Numbered from the stretch's first letter, positions 25,004 to 33,411 are shown. The stretch is DNA of 64,000 nt from Paenibacillus aceris (GCF_017874035.1 NZ_JAGGKV010000001.1:744001-808000); one strand, 5' to 3'. Numbers and translations: made by a program. The notes: generated by a model not told the origin, from the letters alone.

Positions 25004-25876
25004 GTGTCTGCAAAACAAAGTCCCCGCTGGACCTATGACGCGACTCTGCAAGAACCGATTCCGAATGTTCCGGAACTGATTCTTTTCGGCTTCGATGAGA
25101 TTAGATCTGCGCTTCCCCTCCCCTATCATAAGCATGACGGGTATGAGTTCGTGTTGGTTGAACGCGGGAAGGCAAGCTGGGAGCTAGACGGACAGGTCTT
25201 TGAAACCAAAGCAGGCGATGTTTTTCTTACCTGCCCAGGCGAGCTGCATCGCGGCGGCTTCAACGTCATAGAACCGAGCCGGTTCTGGTGGTTCATTGTG
25301 ACGCCTCCCCATGCAGCAAATTGGTTCCGCCTTCCATTTAGTGAACGCGAATGCTTCCATAGCGCCTTAAAAACGCTCCCCCGAGTTCAGCACATTGGCC
25401 TGCGAGCCGTTCAAGGCTTCCGGAAGCTTGGCGAAGCCATAAACAGCAACAGCCCTTTGCGTTCCGCCGCGATCAGGCAAGCTGCACTTGGACTGCTGCT
25501 TGCCATTGTGCAGCCGAATGAACGAATGATTTCGCTCGCGGACGATTTGGCAGAACAATTCAATCTGCTTCTTCGCCGTATCGAGGATAATCCCGAGTGG
25601 CGGCCAGGTATTGAAGAATTGGCTGGTTATGTACGGGTCAGTCCCTCTCACTTCTTTCGAACTTTCCAGTCGTATACGGGGCTGCCTCCGATGGTTTATA
25701 TCGAACGAATGCGAATCAGGAAAGCTTGCAGCTTGCTTGCAGAAAGCAGCGCTGCAATTACCGATATCGCTGGTGTATTAGGCTACGCCTCATCCCAACA
25801 TTTCGCCACCGTGTTTAAGCGCATTATCGGCATGACGCCTATGCAATGGCGGATGTACCAACATAACGGACCCTAA
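25004..25876 (+). CDS. AraC-family regulator next to the PhyH gene
   Basis: A 290-residue protein with an N-terminal cupin (LPYHKHDGYEFVLVERGKASW; TCPGELHRGG) and two helix-turn-helix motifs at the end (GIEELAGYVRVSPSHFFRTF and ITDIAGVLGYASSQHFATVF). It starts with GTG at 25004 behind AGGAGG. The divergent position beside the PhyH dioxygenase suggests it controls that gene. Confidence 0.87.
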   Translation: MSAKQSPRWTYDATLQEPIPNVPELILFGFDEIRSALPLPYHKHDGYEFVLVERGKASWELDGQVFETKAGDVFLTCPGELHRGGFNVIEPSRFWWFIVTPPHAANWFRLPFSERECFHSALKTLPRVQHIGLRAVQGFRKLGEAINSNSPLRSAAIRQAALGLLLAIVQPNERMISLADDLAEQFNLLLRRIEDNPEWRPGIEELAGYVRVSPSHFFRTFQSYTGLPPMVYIERMRIRKACSLLAESSAAITDIAGVLGYASSQHFATVFKRIIGMTPMQWRMYQHNGP

Positions 25877-25898
25877 TTCCCCTCATTTGCGCAAATAA

Positions 25899-25933
25899 GC
25901 TAATTTCGCAGAAATAGCGCCCTGTAGTTCCCT
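25899..25933 (+). repeat. Dispersed short repeat, copy 1
   Basis: GCTAATTTCGCAGAAATAGC followed by GCCCTGTAGTTCCCT. Related copies occur at 51890-51912, 53540-53572 (inverted), 53591-53617 (inverted) and 53694-53718, all between genes. The core contains the small palindrome ATTTCGCAGAAAT. Confidence 0.7.
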
Positions 25934-26008
25934 CTAGCGGGAGGGCAGAGCCGGGATACGCAGGAGGGGATCAACATCCCCTAGGCAGTTTGTTAAATAG
26001 CTTACTTT

Positions 26009-26160
26009 CAGCGACATTTGACGGGGTTAGTTCGTGCTAGTCGCTGATGAAAATCAGCGACATACGACGGAATGAGTTCATGCTAGCTGCTTATGAATAT
26101 AAGCGACTTCGTCGGAATGAGAATAGTAAACGCTGATGAATATAAGCGTAACTACGGTAC
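26009..26160 (+). repeat. Tandem 46-bp repeat, each unit carrying a hairpin
   Basis: Units at 26009-26054 (46 bp), 26055-26100 (46 bp), 26101-26143 (43 bp) and a partial one at 26144-26160. Each unit begins with (C/A)AGCGAC and has GACGG or GTCGG a few bases on. At the unit joints inverted repeats form with paired changes: CGCTGAT/ATCAGCG, then GCTTAT/ATAAGC, then CGCT/AGCG. Around it, 25965-25982 (AGGGGAT/ATCCCCT) and 26197-26216 (AAGGTG/CACCTT) are further hairpins. I find no gene between 25877 and 26303. Confidence 0.8.
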
Positions 26161-26266
26161 ATCGCGGAGAGGTTTTTCGACCTCCTAGCAGAGTTAAAGG
26201 TGCTACGCGACACCTTATAGGAACTACGACAACAAGTGCTCCCTAAAAAACGCTGAGCAGCAAATG

Positions 26267-26303
26267 AAAAAGGACGAAGCAGAAACCAGCTTCGTCCTTT
26301 TCT
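26267..26303. terminator. Strong terminator upstream of the kdu region
   Basis: AAAAGGACGAAGC pairs with GCTTCGTCCTTTT (26289-26301) around an 8-nt loop. A- and T-runs flank both sides. It serves the small minus-strand gene ending at 26304. Confidence 0.85.
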
Positions 26304-26459
26304 CTAATCCCGATCGCCCGTCGAAAAGGCGCTCTTAATATTGTCCATAACTTCCTCGACCGCTTCACTGATCATATCCGTTGGTGTCGTATCCTCTTCA
26401 TCTGGCTTAGTCGGAATTGTATCGTTGCAGACGTGATCAAAATAATGACTTTTATCCAT
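26304..26459 (-). CDS. 51-residue acidic hypothetical protein
   Basis: Reads MDKSHYFDHVCNDTIP, then an acidic Thr/Glu/Asp stretch, and ends KSAFSTGDRD. It is strongly acidic and probably disordered in the middle. A perfect AGGAGG lies 7 nt before the ATG and a strong terminator follows directly, so it is a well-formed single-gene unit. I do not recognise the family. Confidence 0.7.
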   Translation of the reverse strand: MDKSHYFDHVCNDTIPTKPDEEDTTPTDMISEAVEEVMDNIKSAFSTGDRD

Positions 26460-26574
26460 AAATTAACCTCCTGTAGGGTTGTTGTTTCCTTAATGTTTCT
26501 CCTTTATTCACCGTTTAAAAATGATTTGAAACATCTGCCGAAAAGACTTGCTTAATCCTCACGTTTGGAGTAAA

Positions 26575-26614
26575 TTAAACCTATATGAACCCATATCAAC
26601 TCAAATAAACCATT
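26575..26614 (+). promoter_or_regulatory. Four 10-bp phased repeats upstream of kduI (candidate operator)
   Basis: The word AAC recurs at 26578, 26588, 26598 and 26608, exactly 10 bp apart, within the units TTAAACCTAT, ATGAACCCAT, ATCAACTCAA and ATAAACCATT. The spacing places them on one face of the helix. They end 19 nt before kduI and could bind the DeoR-type regulator encoded in the cluster, since DeoR proteins often use such direct repeats. Confidence 0.5.
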
Positions 26615-26632
26615 CCAAGGAGCGATTATCAC

Positions 26633-27466
26633 ATGGATATCCGTTACGCATCACACCCGAATGAAGTTAAACAATTTGACACAGAGCGCCTGCAATCCGA
26701 ATTTCAAATCAACGCTTTGTTTGTACCTAACGAGATTAAATTAGTATACTCCCACGTTGACCGTTTTATCATCGGAGGCGTACTTCCGACGACAAGCACT
26801 CTTCAACTGCAAGCGGACAAAAAAGAAATGGCAGCTGATTATTTCTTAGAGCGTCGCGAAATCGGGATCATTAACGTTGGCGGCCGCGGCACAATTGCAG
26901 TTGACGGCACTGTGTACAACATGGATTCCAAGGACTGCATTTACATCGGTCTTGGCTCGAAGGACATTACATTTGCCAGCGAAAATGCTGCTGAGCCTGC
27001 TAAATTCTACTTCAACTCAACGCCTGCTCACAAAACATACCCAACTGTAAAAGCAGCCATTAGCGAAGCTACTCCTGCTCACCTAGGCAGCATCAACACA
27101 TCCAACGAGCGTACGATCTACAAATACATTCACTTAGACGGTATTCAAAGCTGTCAACTCGTTATGGGGATGACGCTTCTTAAACCGGGTAACATGTGGA
27201 ACACTATGCCTTCCCATACACATAACCGCCGTTCTGAAGTTTACTTCTACTTCGATATGCCGGAAGATGCGGTTGTTTTCCATATGATGGGCGAACCGCA
27301 ACAAACACGTCACGTTGTTATGCGCAATGAGCAAGCAATCATTTCCCCAAGCTGGTCCATTCACAGCGGCGTAGGCACAAACAACTACACATTCATCTGG
27401 GGTATGGCTGGCGAAAATCAAATGTTCGACGATATGGACGCCGTGGCTATGAAGGATTTAAAATAA
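26633..27466 (+). CDS. kduI: 5-keto-4-deoxyuronate isomerase
   Basis: A 277-residue double-cupin protein of usual KduI length. The zinc ligands are His195, His197, Glu202 (PSHTHNRRSEVYFYF) and His244 (SIHSGVG). It converts 5-keto-4-deoxyuronate, from unsaturated pectin or glycosaminoglycan products, to 2,5-diketo-3-deoxygluconate, the substrate of KduD encoded downstream. AAGGAGCG precedes the ATG. It is the first gene of the kduI-deoR-kduD-TIM cluster. Confidence 0.96.
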   Translation: MDIRYASHPNEVKQFDTERLQSEFQINALFVPNEIKLVYSHVDRFIIGGVLPTTSTLQLQADKKEMAADYFLERREIGIINVGGRGTIAVDGTVYNMDSKDCIYIGLGSKDITFASENAAEPAKFYFNSTPAHKTYPTVKAAISEATPAHLGSINTSNERTIYKYIHLDGIQSCQLVMGMTLLKPGNMWNTMPSHTHNRRSEVYFYFDMPEDAVVFHMMGEPQQTRHVVMRNEQAIISPSWSIHSGVGTNNYTFIWGMAGENQMFDDMDAVAMKDLK

Positions 27467-27501
27467 TCGATAATCTCTCTTTTGGAAAGTGATGATCATC
27501 G

Positions 27502-28257
27502 ATGAATCCTTTACGCAGATACGAAACGATAATGGAAATCCTCCTGGCACAGAAAGAAGTTACCGTTAACGAGCTTAGCGAGCGACTGGACGTAACAGGC
27601 AAAACAATACGCGAAGACTTGGCCAAGCTAGAGGAAAAAGGGCTGCTCGTCCGCATTCATGGCGGCGCTATGCTCGCCCAAAGCGATCAGCTTGGCATTC
27701 TCTCGGCGAAAGAGCCTATCGTCAAACACGCCGATCAAAAATCGGAAATTGCAACGATTGCTCTGCGATACATTCAGCCGCGGGACATCATTGCTCTCGA
27801 CGGCGGCAGCACAACACTTGAAATCGCTAGGCGGCTGGATAATCAGCCGCTTACTGTTGTAACCAATGATCTATACATTATTTCCGAGCTTGTCCATAAG
27901 GAAGAAATTCGGCTCGTTGTTCCAGGCGGGTATAGAACGAGAAACATGCTTGCAGGCCCTGAAGCTGTTGCGTATGTGAATTCGCTTAACATTCAGAAAT
28001 CGTTCATTTCTGCTACCGGCGTTCATCTTCAGCACGGCTTTACGATTTATACAAGTGATCACGCCGATTACAAGCGCGCGTTGATCGCATCGAGCGCAAC
28101 CGTCTACGGCGTTGCCGATCACTATAAATTCGGCCAGTGCGCCTTGCGTACTTTCGCCTCTTTATCTGAAGTCGCCATGATCATAACCGACAGCAACTTG
28201 CCTGCAGAAACGGCCAAACAATACCGTGATGCCGGCATCCAAATCGTCACTCACTAG
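27502..28257 (+). CDS. DeoR-family transcription regulator of the kdu cluster
   Basis: A 251-residue protein with an N-terminal DeoR winged helix (RRYETIMEILLAQKEVTVNE; LDVTGKTIREDLAKLEEKG) followed by RIHGGAML, the family hinge. A sugar-phosphate-isomerase-like sensor domain follows with DGGSTTLEIARRL. It likely binds a 3-deoxy-sugar phosphate and controls its own cluster. It sits 35 nt after kduI and 18 nt before kduD, so it is inside the operon and likely autoregulated. Confidence 0.9.
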   Translation: MNPLRRYETIMEILLAQKEVTVNELSERLDVTGKTIREDLAKLEEKGLLVRIHGGAMLAQSDQLGILSAKEPIVKHADQKSEIATIALRYIQPRDIIALDGGSTTLEIARRLDNQPLTVVTNDLYIISELVHKEEIRLVVPGGYRTRNMLAGPEAVAYVNSLNIQKSFISATGVHLQHGFTIYTSDHADYKRALIASSATVYGVADHYKFGQCALRTFASLSEVAMIITDSNLPAETAKQYRDAGIQIVTH

Positions 28258-28275
28258 TGAAAAGGAGTATCATTC

Positions 28276-29028
28276 ATGACACTTTTTAATTTAGCAGGAA
28301 AAACAGCCTTCGTAACCGGTGCTTCCGGCGGTCTAGGGCAAGCAATGGCTATCGGCCTTGCCGAAGCCGGCGCTAACGTTATTGCCGTATCCTCTTCCGA
28401 AAGCGTGCAAACGGTTGAAGCGATCCGTGCGTTAGGCGGTAAAGCTGAGCTAATTGCAGCAGATTTAAGCAACGAAGACATCCTTGAGGATGTCGTGAAT
28501 AGAGCTATCGGCATTTACGGCGGCATCGATATTCTTGTGAACAATGCCGGAATCATCCGTCGTACGCCGGCTGTCGACCATGCGCGTCAAGACTGGCACG
28601 ATGTGATCGACCTGAACTTGAACTCCGCTTTCTTCCTGTGCCAGCTGATCGGCCGTCACATGATCGAGCGCGGCAGCGGCAAAATCGTCAACATTGCTTC
28701 CATGCTAACTTACCAAGGCGGCATCAATGTACCAGGCTACACCGCAAGCAAACATGCGATTGCCGGTGTTACCAAAGCATTAGCAAACGAATGGGCAGGC
28801 AAAGGCATTCAAGTCAATGCCATCGCCCCTGGTTACATGACGACGAACAATACAGCGCCAATTCTGAAAGATGAGAAGCGCACGCAATCCATTACTGAGC
28901 GTATCCCGGCAGGCCGTTGGGGCTCACCTGAGGATCTGAAAGGTCCTGTTGTGTTCTTGTCCTCGGGCGCTTCCGATTATATGAACGGACACGTTTTATG
29001 CGTGGACGGCGGATGGATGGCAAGATAA
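28276..29028 (+). CDS. kduD: 2-keto-3-deoxy-D-gluconate (2-deoxy-D-gluconate) 3-dehydrogenase
   Basis: A 250-residue SDR enzyme with TGASGGLG (14-21), NNAG (89-92) and catalytic Tyr155/Lys159 (YTASK). Typical KduD wording includes LNSAFFLCQL and NAIAPGYMTTNNT. It reduces 2,5-diketo-3-deoxygluconate to KDG, which KdgK and KdgA would then process; those genes are not in the window. The assignment leans on kduI in the same cluster. AAAGGAG precedes the ATG. Confidence 0.93.
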   Translation: MTLFNLAGKTAFVTGASGGLGQAMAIGLAEAGANVIAVSSSESVQTVEAIRALGGKAELIAADLSNEDILEDVVNRAIGIYGGIDILVNNAGIIRRTPAVDHARQDWHDVIDLNLNSAFFLCQLIGRHMIERGSGKIVNIASMLTYQGGINVPGYTASKHAIAGVTKALANEWAGKGIQVNAIAPGYMTTNNTAPILKDEKRTQSITERIPAGRWGSPEDLKGPVVFLSSGASDYMNGHVLCVDGGWMAR

Positions 29029-29859
29029 ATGGGAATCGGCACACTTGCTCATACCGTCGGCCATCTTCCACTGAACCAATTAACAGAGAAGCTACGCGGA
29101 CGAGGCATTGACTTCGTACAGCTGGCTCTCAGCAAAGCCATCAGCGATATCGACACAAGTCTGGGCAAGCTTAGTCCTGGACTCGCCAATCATATTGGCG
29201 AACAGTTTCATCGAGCTGGGATCCGCATTGGCGTTCTCGGCTGTTACATCAATCCGATTCACCCGGATCCGCAGCAGCGCCGCTATGAAATCAACCGATT
29301 CAAAGAGCATCTGCGCTATGCCAGAGATTTCGGGACGTCCATTGTCGCAACAGAAACGGCAGACTTAACGACATATCTCTCGCAGGATGCCGAGCGATAT
29401 GAAGCCATAGGTTGTGAACTGCTTAAGCAGACGGTAGAGGAATTATCCGAGGAAGCGGAGCGCTGGGGAGTTAACATCGGTCTTGAGCCCGTTTTTACCC
29501 ACACGTTATCCAGTAAAGAAAAAATGGTACGCATCATGGAAGAAATACCGTCGAGCAACCTGGGCGTCGTATTTGATCCTGTGAATTTGCTGCCACCTGC
29601 TGATGTTGATAATCAAGAGGAGTTCCTGGATGGGGCTTTTGCAGCTTTCGGCGACCGCATCGTCCTTGCTCATTTGAAGGATGTTATCGTTCGTGACGGC
29701 AAGCTTGAATCGGTACGCTCAGGTCAAGGCATTTTCCAGACCCAATCGTTCCTGGAAAAGCTCCACAGGGTTAAGCCTGGCATCGACATTTCTTTAGAAC
29801 AGCTTTCCGATGAAACTATCAATGAAACCTTTCATTATGTAAGAAATCTTATGTTTTAA
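29029..29859 (+). CDS. Sugar phosphate isomerase/epimerase-like TIM barrel
   Basis: A 276-residue protein of the xylose-isomerase-like TIM-barrel superfamily: GIDFVQLALSKAISDIDTSLGK at the start, GVLGCYINPIHPD, ETADLTTY, NIGLEPVF with a metal-binding Glu, VVFDPVNLLP and LAHLKDVIVRDG. Its ATG touches the kduD stop (TAAATG), so translation is coupled. It probably isomerises a uronate-derived sugar, but the substrate is not clear from sequence. Confidence 0.85.
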   Translation: MGIGTLAHTVGHLPLNQLTEKLRGRGIDFVQLALSKAISDIDTSLGKLSPGLANHIGEQFHRAGIRIGVLGCYINPIHPDPQQRRYEINRFKEHLRYARDFGTSIVATETADLTTYLSQDAERYEAIGCELLKQTVEELSEEAERWGVNIGLEPVFTHTLSSKEKMVRIMEEIPSSNLGVVFDPVNLLPPADVDNQEEFLDGAFAAFGDRIVLAHLKDVIVRDGKLESVRSGQGIFQTQSFLEKLHRVKPGIDISLEQLSDETINETFHYVRNLMF

Positions 29860-29864
29860 TCATT

Positions 29865-29905
29865 AGCCCCGCTCGCCTGTTATGGGAGATTCGGGGCTTT
29901 GTTTT
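29865..29905. terminator. Terminator at the end of the kdu cluster
   Basis: AGCCCCG (29865-29871) pairs with CGGGGCT (29892-29898), followed by TTGTTTTATTTC. The GlcG-like gene converges from the other side. Confidence 0.7.
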
Positions 29906-30377
29906 ATTTCTTGATATCAGGCTCCGTCATCACCTCATATCCGTCGCCTAAATACGACTGAAGCGCCTTTAACGCCGCTACGCCAACGGCAATATCGTCT
30001 TCCCCTGCTCCTCCGCTTACGCCAACTCCGCCGATGACGCTCCCATTCACCACAATCGGGAACCCTCCGACAAAAATAGCAAACCTTCCGGGCATCATTG
30101 CATGTATGCCGAAGGCTTCTCCATGGATCGTCGCCGGGCCGCCCGGCTGATTAAACAAATGCGTCGAACGCCGGTGACCGCTGGCTGTAAAAGCTTTTGC
30201 CATGGCCATTTCAGGACTCGTATTGCGAGCGCCATTCATTCTTTCCAAGGCGATCACGTAACCACCATCGTCTACGATACATATCGTTTCGGCTGCGCCA
30301 GCAGCAACCGCGGCTTGAATGCCTGCTGCAATCATAACCCTCGCTTCTTCTAATTCAAGTTTAAATACCGACTTCAT
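29904..30377 (-). CDS. GlcG/HbpS family protein (DUF336)
   Basis: A 157-residue protein with the family pattern: VDDGGYVIALERMNGARNTSPEMAMAKAFTA, PGRFAIFVGGFPIVVNGSVIGGVGVSGG and the closing VGVAALK. Members bind haem or cobalamin derivatives or are linked to glycolate and glycol metabolism; the exact function is unknown. GGGAGGG precedes the ATG. It is a single-gene unit, convergent with the kdu cluster. Confidence 0.82.
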   Translation of the reverse strand: MKSVFKLELEEARVMIAAGIQAAVAAGAAETICIVDDGGYVIALERMNGARNTSPEMAMAKAFTASGHRRSTHLFNQPGGPATIHGEAFGIHAMMPGRFAIFVGGFPIVVNGSVIGGVGVSGGAGEDDIAVGVAALKALQSYLGDGYEVMTEPDIKK

Positions 30378-30507
30378 TCATGGATTCCCTCCCTGCTGCT
30401 TGTCGACACGTTTTGACGTGAGACTCCTCTTCCATTCATATGGAGATCCGCAGCGTTTATGTCAGGGGAAGGTTCAGCATAAGTCTAATAACCCCGCTCG
30501 GATGACC

Positions 30508-30550
30508 AAAAAAACCTATCCGGAATCATTTTCATGACCGAATAGGTTTT
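30508..30550 (-). terminator. Terminator after the small basic protein gene
   Basis: AAAACCTAT-CCGG (from 30511) pairs with CCG-AATAGGTTTT (to 30550). On the minus strand the run of Ts follows the stem. It follows the gene ending at 30558. Confidence 0.75.
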
Positions 30551-30557
30551 CTACAAT

Positions 30558-30776
30558 TCATGTTTTAGGTTGTTCCCGAACGACGCGAACGGGGCGCTCC
30601 ACCCAATTCTCACGTTTCATCGGCCGAACTTGATTAACAGGGTTGTTGTAATCAATCTCCGGATTTTTGCCTTCTTCCCGCACAGCCGCAGCAAGCTTTT
30701 CTTTATAGCCCGTACCAGGCGCAGGCCCACCGCCGCCATTACGCTTTCCCTTATTCCAAACTCTATTCTTGCTCAT
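30558..30776 (-). CDS. 72-residue basic hypothetical protein
   Basis: Begins MSKNRVWNKGKRNGGGGPAPG and ends RPVRVVREQPKT. It is rich in Lys, Arg, Gly and Pro and probably disordered; it may bind nucleic acid, which is a guess. GGAGTGGTGAA precedes the ATG at 30776; the longer reading to 30818 has no ribosome site. I do not recognise the family. Confidence 0.6.
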   Translation of the reverse strand: MSKNRVWNKGKRNGGGGPAPGTGYKEKLAAAVREEGKNPEIDYNNPVNQVRPMKRENWVERPVRVVREQPKT

Positions 30777-30873
30777 TTCACCACTCCATTTTTTGTTTAA
30801 GTGTAATGGCAAGACCAAAAAAACGCAAATGATTGCTCAAAAATGACATAGCGACTAGCCACTCGCAAATCTG

Positions 30874-31881
30874 TTACCCCTGCAGGTCAAACACTTCTGC
30901 CAGCAATCGATACGAATGAATTCTCGCGGCAACATCATGAATCGGTGACACAACCATAATTTCGTTGGCTTGATAGGCCTCGTTAAGCTTAAGCATCTCC
31001 GCCTTCACTTGCTCCGGCGTACCGACGATACGCTTATGTTGGCGATCCTGAATCATAGCCAGATCCCCTGGCGTATAGGGATAATTCATAGCCGTTTCAA
31101 CGGAAGGAAAAGACGGCAGCAGTGCGCCGCGGCCAAGCGACAGGAAAAATAAATCCGTACTCGTAGCCAGACGCTTCGCCTCTTCTTCCGTATCTGCACA
31201 AATAACCATTACCGCCGCTAGTGAATGAGCTTGTTCATTCAAAATCGACGGCTTAAAATGCTCGCGATATATTCGCAAAGCCTGCTCGCAATCCGCATTG
31301 CCAAAAAATTGCGCAAAGCCAAAGGAAGCCCCTTGATCTGCCGCAATTCTTGCGCTGTCATAGGAAGATCCGAGCAGCCATATTTCCGGCGCAGTCTGAA
31401 TGATCGGCGACGCGTGCAGAGCCGCGAAACGGTGACTCGCCGGCAGCGAATCATATAAATACCCCGTCAGATCAGCAACCTGCTGCGGATATTGATCTAC
31501 GCTGGTGTATTTCCCCTCTTGCAGCGCGCGTGTTGATATCGGCATCCCGCCGGGAGCGCGACCGAGTCCAACGTCAATTCGTCCCGGGTGCAGAGCTTCG
31601 AGCAACCGGAAATTTTCAGCTACTTTATAGGCGCTATAATGAGGCAGCATGATGCCGCCTGATCCTAATCGTATCCGATTTGTTTTGGCAGCTAAGTGCG
31701 CGATAAGCACCTCTGGGCTTGAATGTGCGAGCGCTTGCGATGCGTGATGCTCCGATACCCAATACCGGGTATATCCCAATTTATCTGCCTCTTGCGCCAG
31801 CTCCGTCGTTTCAGCCAGCGCATTTGCCGCTGTGCGGCCTTCCCCTATTTGCGATTGGTCCAAAATCCCCAACTTCAACAT
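30874..31881 (-). CDS. Luciferase-like flavin-dependent oxidoreductase (MsnO8 type)
   Basis: A 335-residue protein of the LLM class: MLKLGILDQSQIGEG, RYWVSEHHASQALAHSSPEV, RIRLGSGGIMLPHYSAYKVAE and RIDVGLGRAPGG are typical of the MsnO8 subfamily seen in most Bacillales. Members use FMN and are often alkanal or related monooxygenases of unknown substrate. GAGGTGAT precedes the ATG. It is a single-gene unit. Confidence 0.87.
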   Translation of the reverse strand: MLKLGILDQSQIGEGRTAANALAETTELAQEADKLGYTRYWVSEHHASQALAHSSPEVLIAHLAAKTNRIRLGSGGIMLPHYSAYKVAENFRLLEALHPGRIDVGLGRAPGGMPISTRALQEGKYTSVDQYPQQVADLTGYLYDSLPASHRFAALHASPIIQTAPEIWLLGSSYDSARIAADQGASFGFAQFFGNADCEQALRIYREHFKPSILNEQAHSLAAVMVICADTEEEAKRLATSTDLFFLSLGRGALLPSFPSVETAMNYPYTPGDLAMIQDRQHKRIVGTPEQVKAEMLKLNEAYQANEIMVVSPIHDVAARIHSYRLLAEVFDLQG

Positions 31882-31927
31882 CGTTGATCACCTCTGCACT
31901 AACTGTAACACAAACAGGCACAGAATA

Positions 31928-31963
31928 GCAAAAACAGTCAAGCTGCGAGCTCCTGACTGTTTG
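31928..31963 (-). terminator. Terminator after the HPr-like gene
   Basis: AAACAGTCA (31932-31940) pairs with TGACTGTTT (31954-31962), with A's on the far side supplying a T-run on the minus strand (TTTTTGC). It lies 11 nt after the stop. Confidence 0.78.
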
Positions 31964-31973
31964 CACCCTCCAA

Positions 31974-32297
31974 TTATTGCGCTACTCGTGTGTGTTTATG
32001 CATGTATGAGGAAGGTAATGTGTTTGGACTTTGACGACGTACTTCATTTTGCAAAAATAAGGATACTGCTGTGAATGCCTCCTGTGAATCCGTTCCTTCT
32101 ACCTGCAGCATAATCGTTCCGTTTGAGCCCAGTGTAAGGCTAAACGAGACAACGCCCAGCACGCCTTTGGCATTCAGCATTTTCCCTTTTGTGCCAACAT
32201 AAATTTGGCTGGAAAAGCGGTTGGCCATCGCAACAAAATTCAAAACCTGTTCAATCGACCAAAGCCTGTTCATTTCAAATGACCACTCAATTTTCAT
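31974..32297 (-). CDS. HPr-like protein lacking both phosphorylation sites
   Basis: A 107-residue protein whose middle fits the PTS phosphocarrier HPr: NRFSSQIYVGTKGKMLNAKG, VLGVVSFSLTLGSNGTIMLQ and VEGTDSQEAFTAVSLFLQNE line up with B. subtilis HPr. The His15 segment (GIHARPAT) is replaced by a stretch without His (NRLWSIEQVLNFV), and the Ser46 site (LKSIMG) reads AKGVLG, so neither phosphorylation site is kept. An extra C-terminal tail of about 20 residues is present. It probably has a binding or regulatory role rather than phosphotransfer. GGAGG precedes the ATG at 32297. Confidence 0.75.
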   Translation of the reverse strand: MKIEWSFEMNRLWSIEQVLNFVAMANRFSSQIYVGTKGKMLNAKGVLGVVSFSLTLGSNGTIMLQVEGTDSQEAFTAVSLFLQNEVRRQSPNTLPSSYMHKHTRVAQ

Positions 32298-32356
32298 GAT
32301 GTTTCCTCCATCTAGCTTAGTATGATTCATACCATCAAAACCTCCGCTTCTCGAAA

Positions 32357-32385
32357 TAAAAAAAGCATGGACTCAGCATCCACGC
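32357..32385 (-). terminator. Hairpin with T-run downstream of the sugar importer operon
   Basis: GCATGGA (32365-32371) pairs with TCCACGC (32379-32385) and on the minus strand is followed by TTTTTTTATTTC. It is the second of two hairpins after the permease gene ending at 32575. Confidence 0.65.
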
Positions 32386-32503
32386 TTCCGGTTTTCCGGT
32401 CAGAAATAGATTTAGTTAAATTCCAATAAGAATACTATGAATTAAATGTGTTGTTTGTATATTAACACTGCCGGTCAAACTTTGTCAACAATCTCAACGA
32501 TAC

Positions 32504-32548
32504 CAAAAAGCTGTCCGATCAGGTTTCGAGAACCCTCAGAGACAGCTT
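32504..32548 (-). terminator. Terminator directly after the sugar importer operon
   Basis: AAGCTGTC (32508-32515) pairs with GACAGCTT (32541-32548), with an inner GGTT/AACC stem, and runs into TTTTTGG on the minus strand. It lies 27 nt after the permease stop. Confidence 0.7.
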
Positions 32549-32574
32549 GATATAATACCGTAAATCGCCATAGA

Positions 32575-33390
32575 CTATCCCTTTAAAGATCCTGCCATAA
32601 CACCAGCGACAAAATACCGCTGCAGAAACAAGAATAGGACAACCATCGGAGCTGCTGTAATGACGACGCCGGTTAACAGCATCGGGTAATCCGTCACATA
32701 TTCCCCCCGGAACTGCAGCATAGCAAGCGGAAGCGTGAGCTTCGACTTACTGTTAATAAGCAGCATCGGGATGAGCAGATCGTTCCATACCATCACGAAC
32801 AAAAAGGTTGCCGTAGCTGCCAAGGAAGGCGCTGATAAAGGCAGTGCAATGCGCGAGTACAGCTTCCACTCGCCGGCGCCGTCGATGCTCCCGGCCTCGA
32901 GGATCTCTTTGCTCAAAACTTGCATGAAACCTTTCAGCATGAACACTGTTAATGGCATCAGCATGGCGACGGAGACAAGAATTAAGCCGTAAAGACTGTC
33001 CGACCAGCCAAGCTTATGCGTTAACGAATAGATGGGCAGCATATTCACCTGGGAAGGGACAATCAGTCCCGCAATGAACAGTGCGAACAAAACCATTGCG
33101 ATTTTACCGCCAAGCCGGTATATCGCATAAGCGATCAAGCTGCCAAGCAGCAGCTCGATCAGCACCGTGCCTAGGGTCACTTCTATACTGTTCAAAAAGT
33201 ACTTTCCAATCGTCTGACCTTTGAACATGGTCGTAAAGTTAGACAGTGTAAATGGCTTCGGCCAACCTAGCGGCGAAGCAAAAAAGCGCTGCGTCGACTT
33301 AAATGACGATATAAAAACAAAATATAAAGGTGCAGCGATAATGACTGCATACAGCAGCAGCACAACGCGACCGAGCCATTTCATCCCCAT
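32575..33390 (-). CDS. Sugar ABC transporter permease, MalG type
   Basis: A 271-residue CUT1 permease with six helices and the EAA loop (EILEAGSIDGAGEWKLYSRIALPLS), ending VAGVMAGSLKG. It works with the MalF-type partner encoded just upstream and the lipoprotein at 34289. GAGGTT precedes the ATG. This operon starts with an SsuD-like monooxygenase, so its substrate may be a sulfonated or otherwise modified sugar (inference). No ATPase gene is present. Confidence 0.9.
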   Translation of the reverse strand: MGMKWLGRVVLLLYAVIIAAPLYFVFISSFKSTQRFFASPLGWPKPFTLSNFTTMFKGQTIGKYFLNSIEVTLGTVLIELLLGSLIAYAIYRLGGKIAMVLFALFIAGLIVPSQVNMLPIYSLTHKLGWSDSLYGLILVSVAMLMPLTVFMLKGFMQVLSKEILEAGSIDGAGEWKLYSRIALPLSAPSLAATATFLFVMVWNDLLIPMLLINSKSKLTLPLAMLQFRGEYVTDYPMLLTGVVITAAPMVVLFLFLQRYFVAGVMAGSLKG

Positions 33391-33411
33391 AATAGTACAA
33401 CCTCTTTTGGT

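Noticed and set aside
25961..25983. Terminator for the AraC gene ending at 25876
   Set aside because: AGGGGAT/ATCCCCT forms a hairpin but no T-run follows on either strand.
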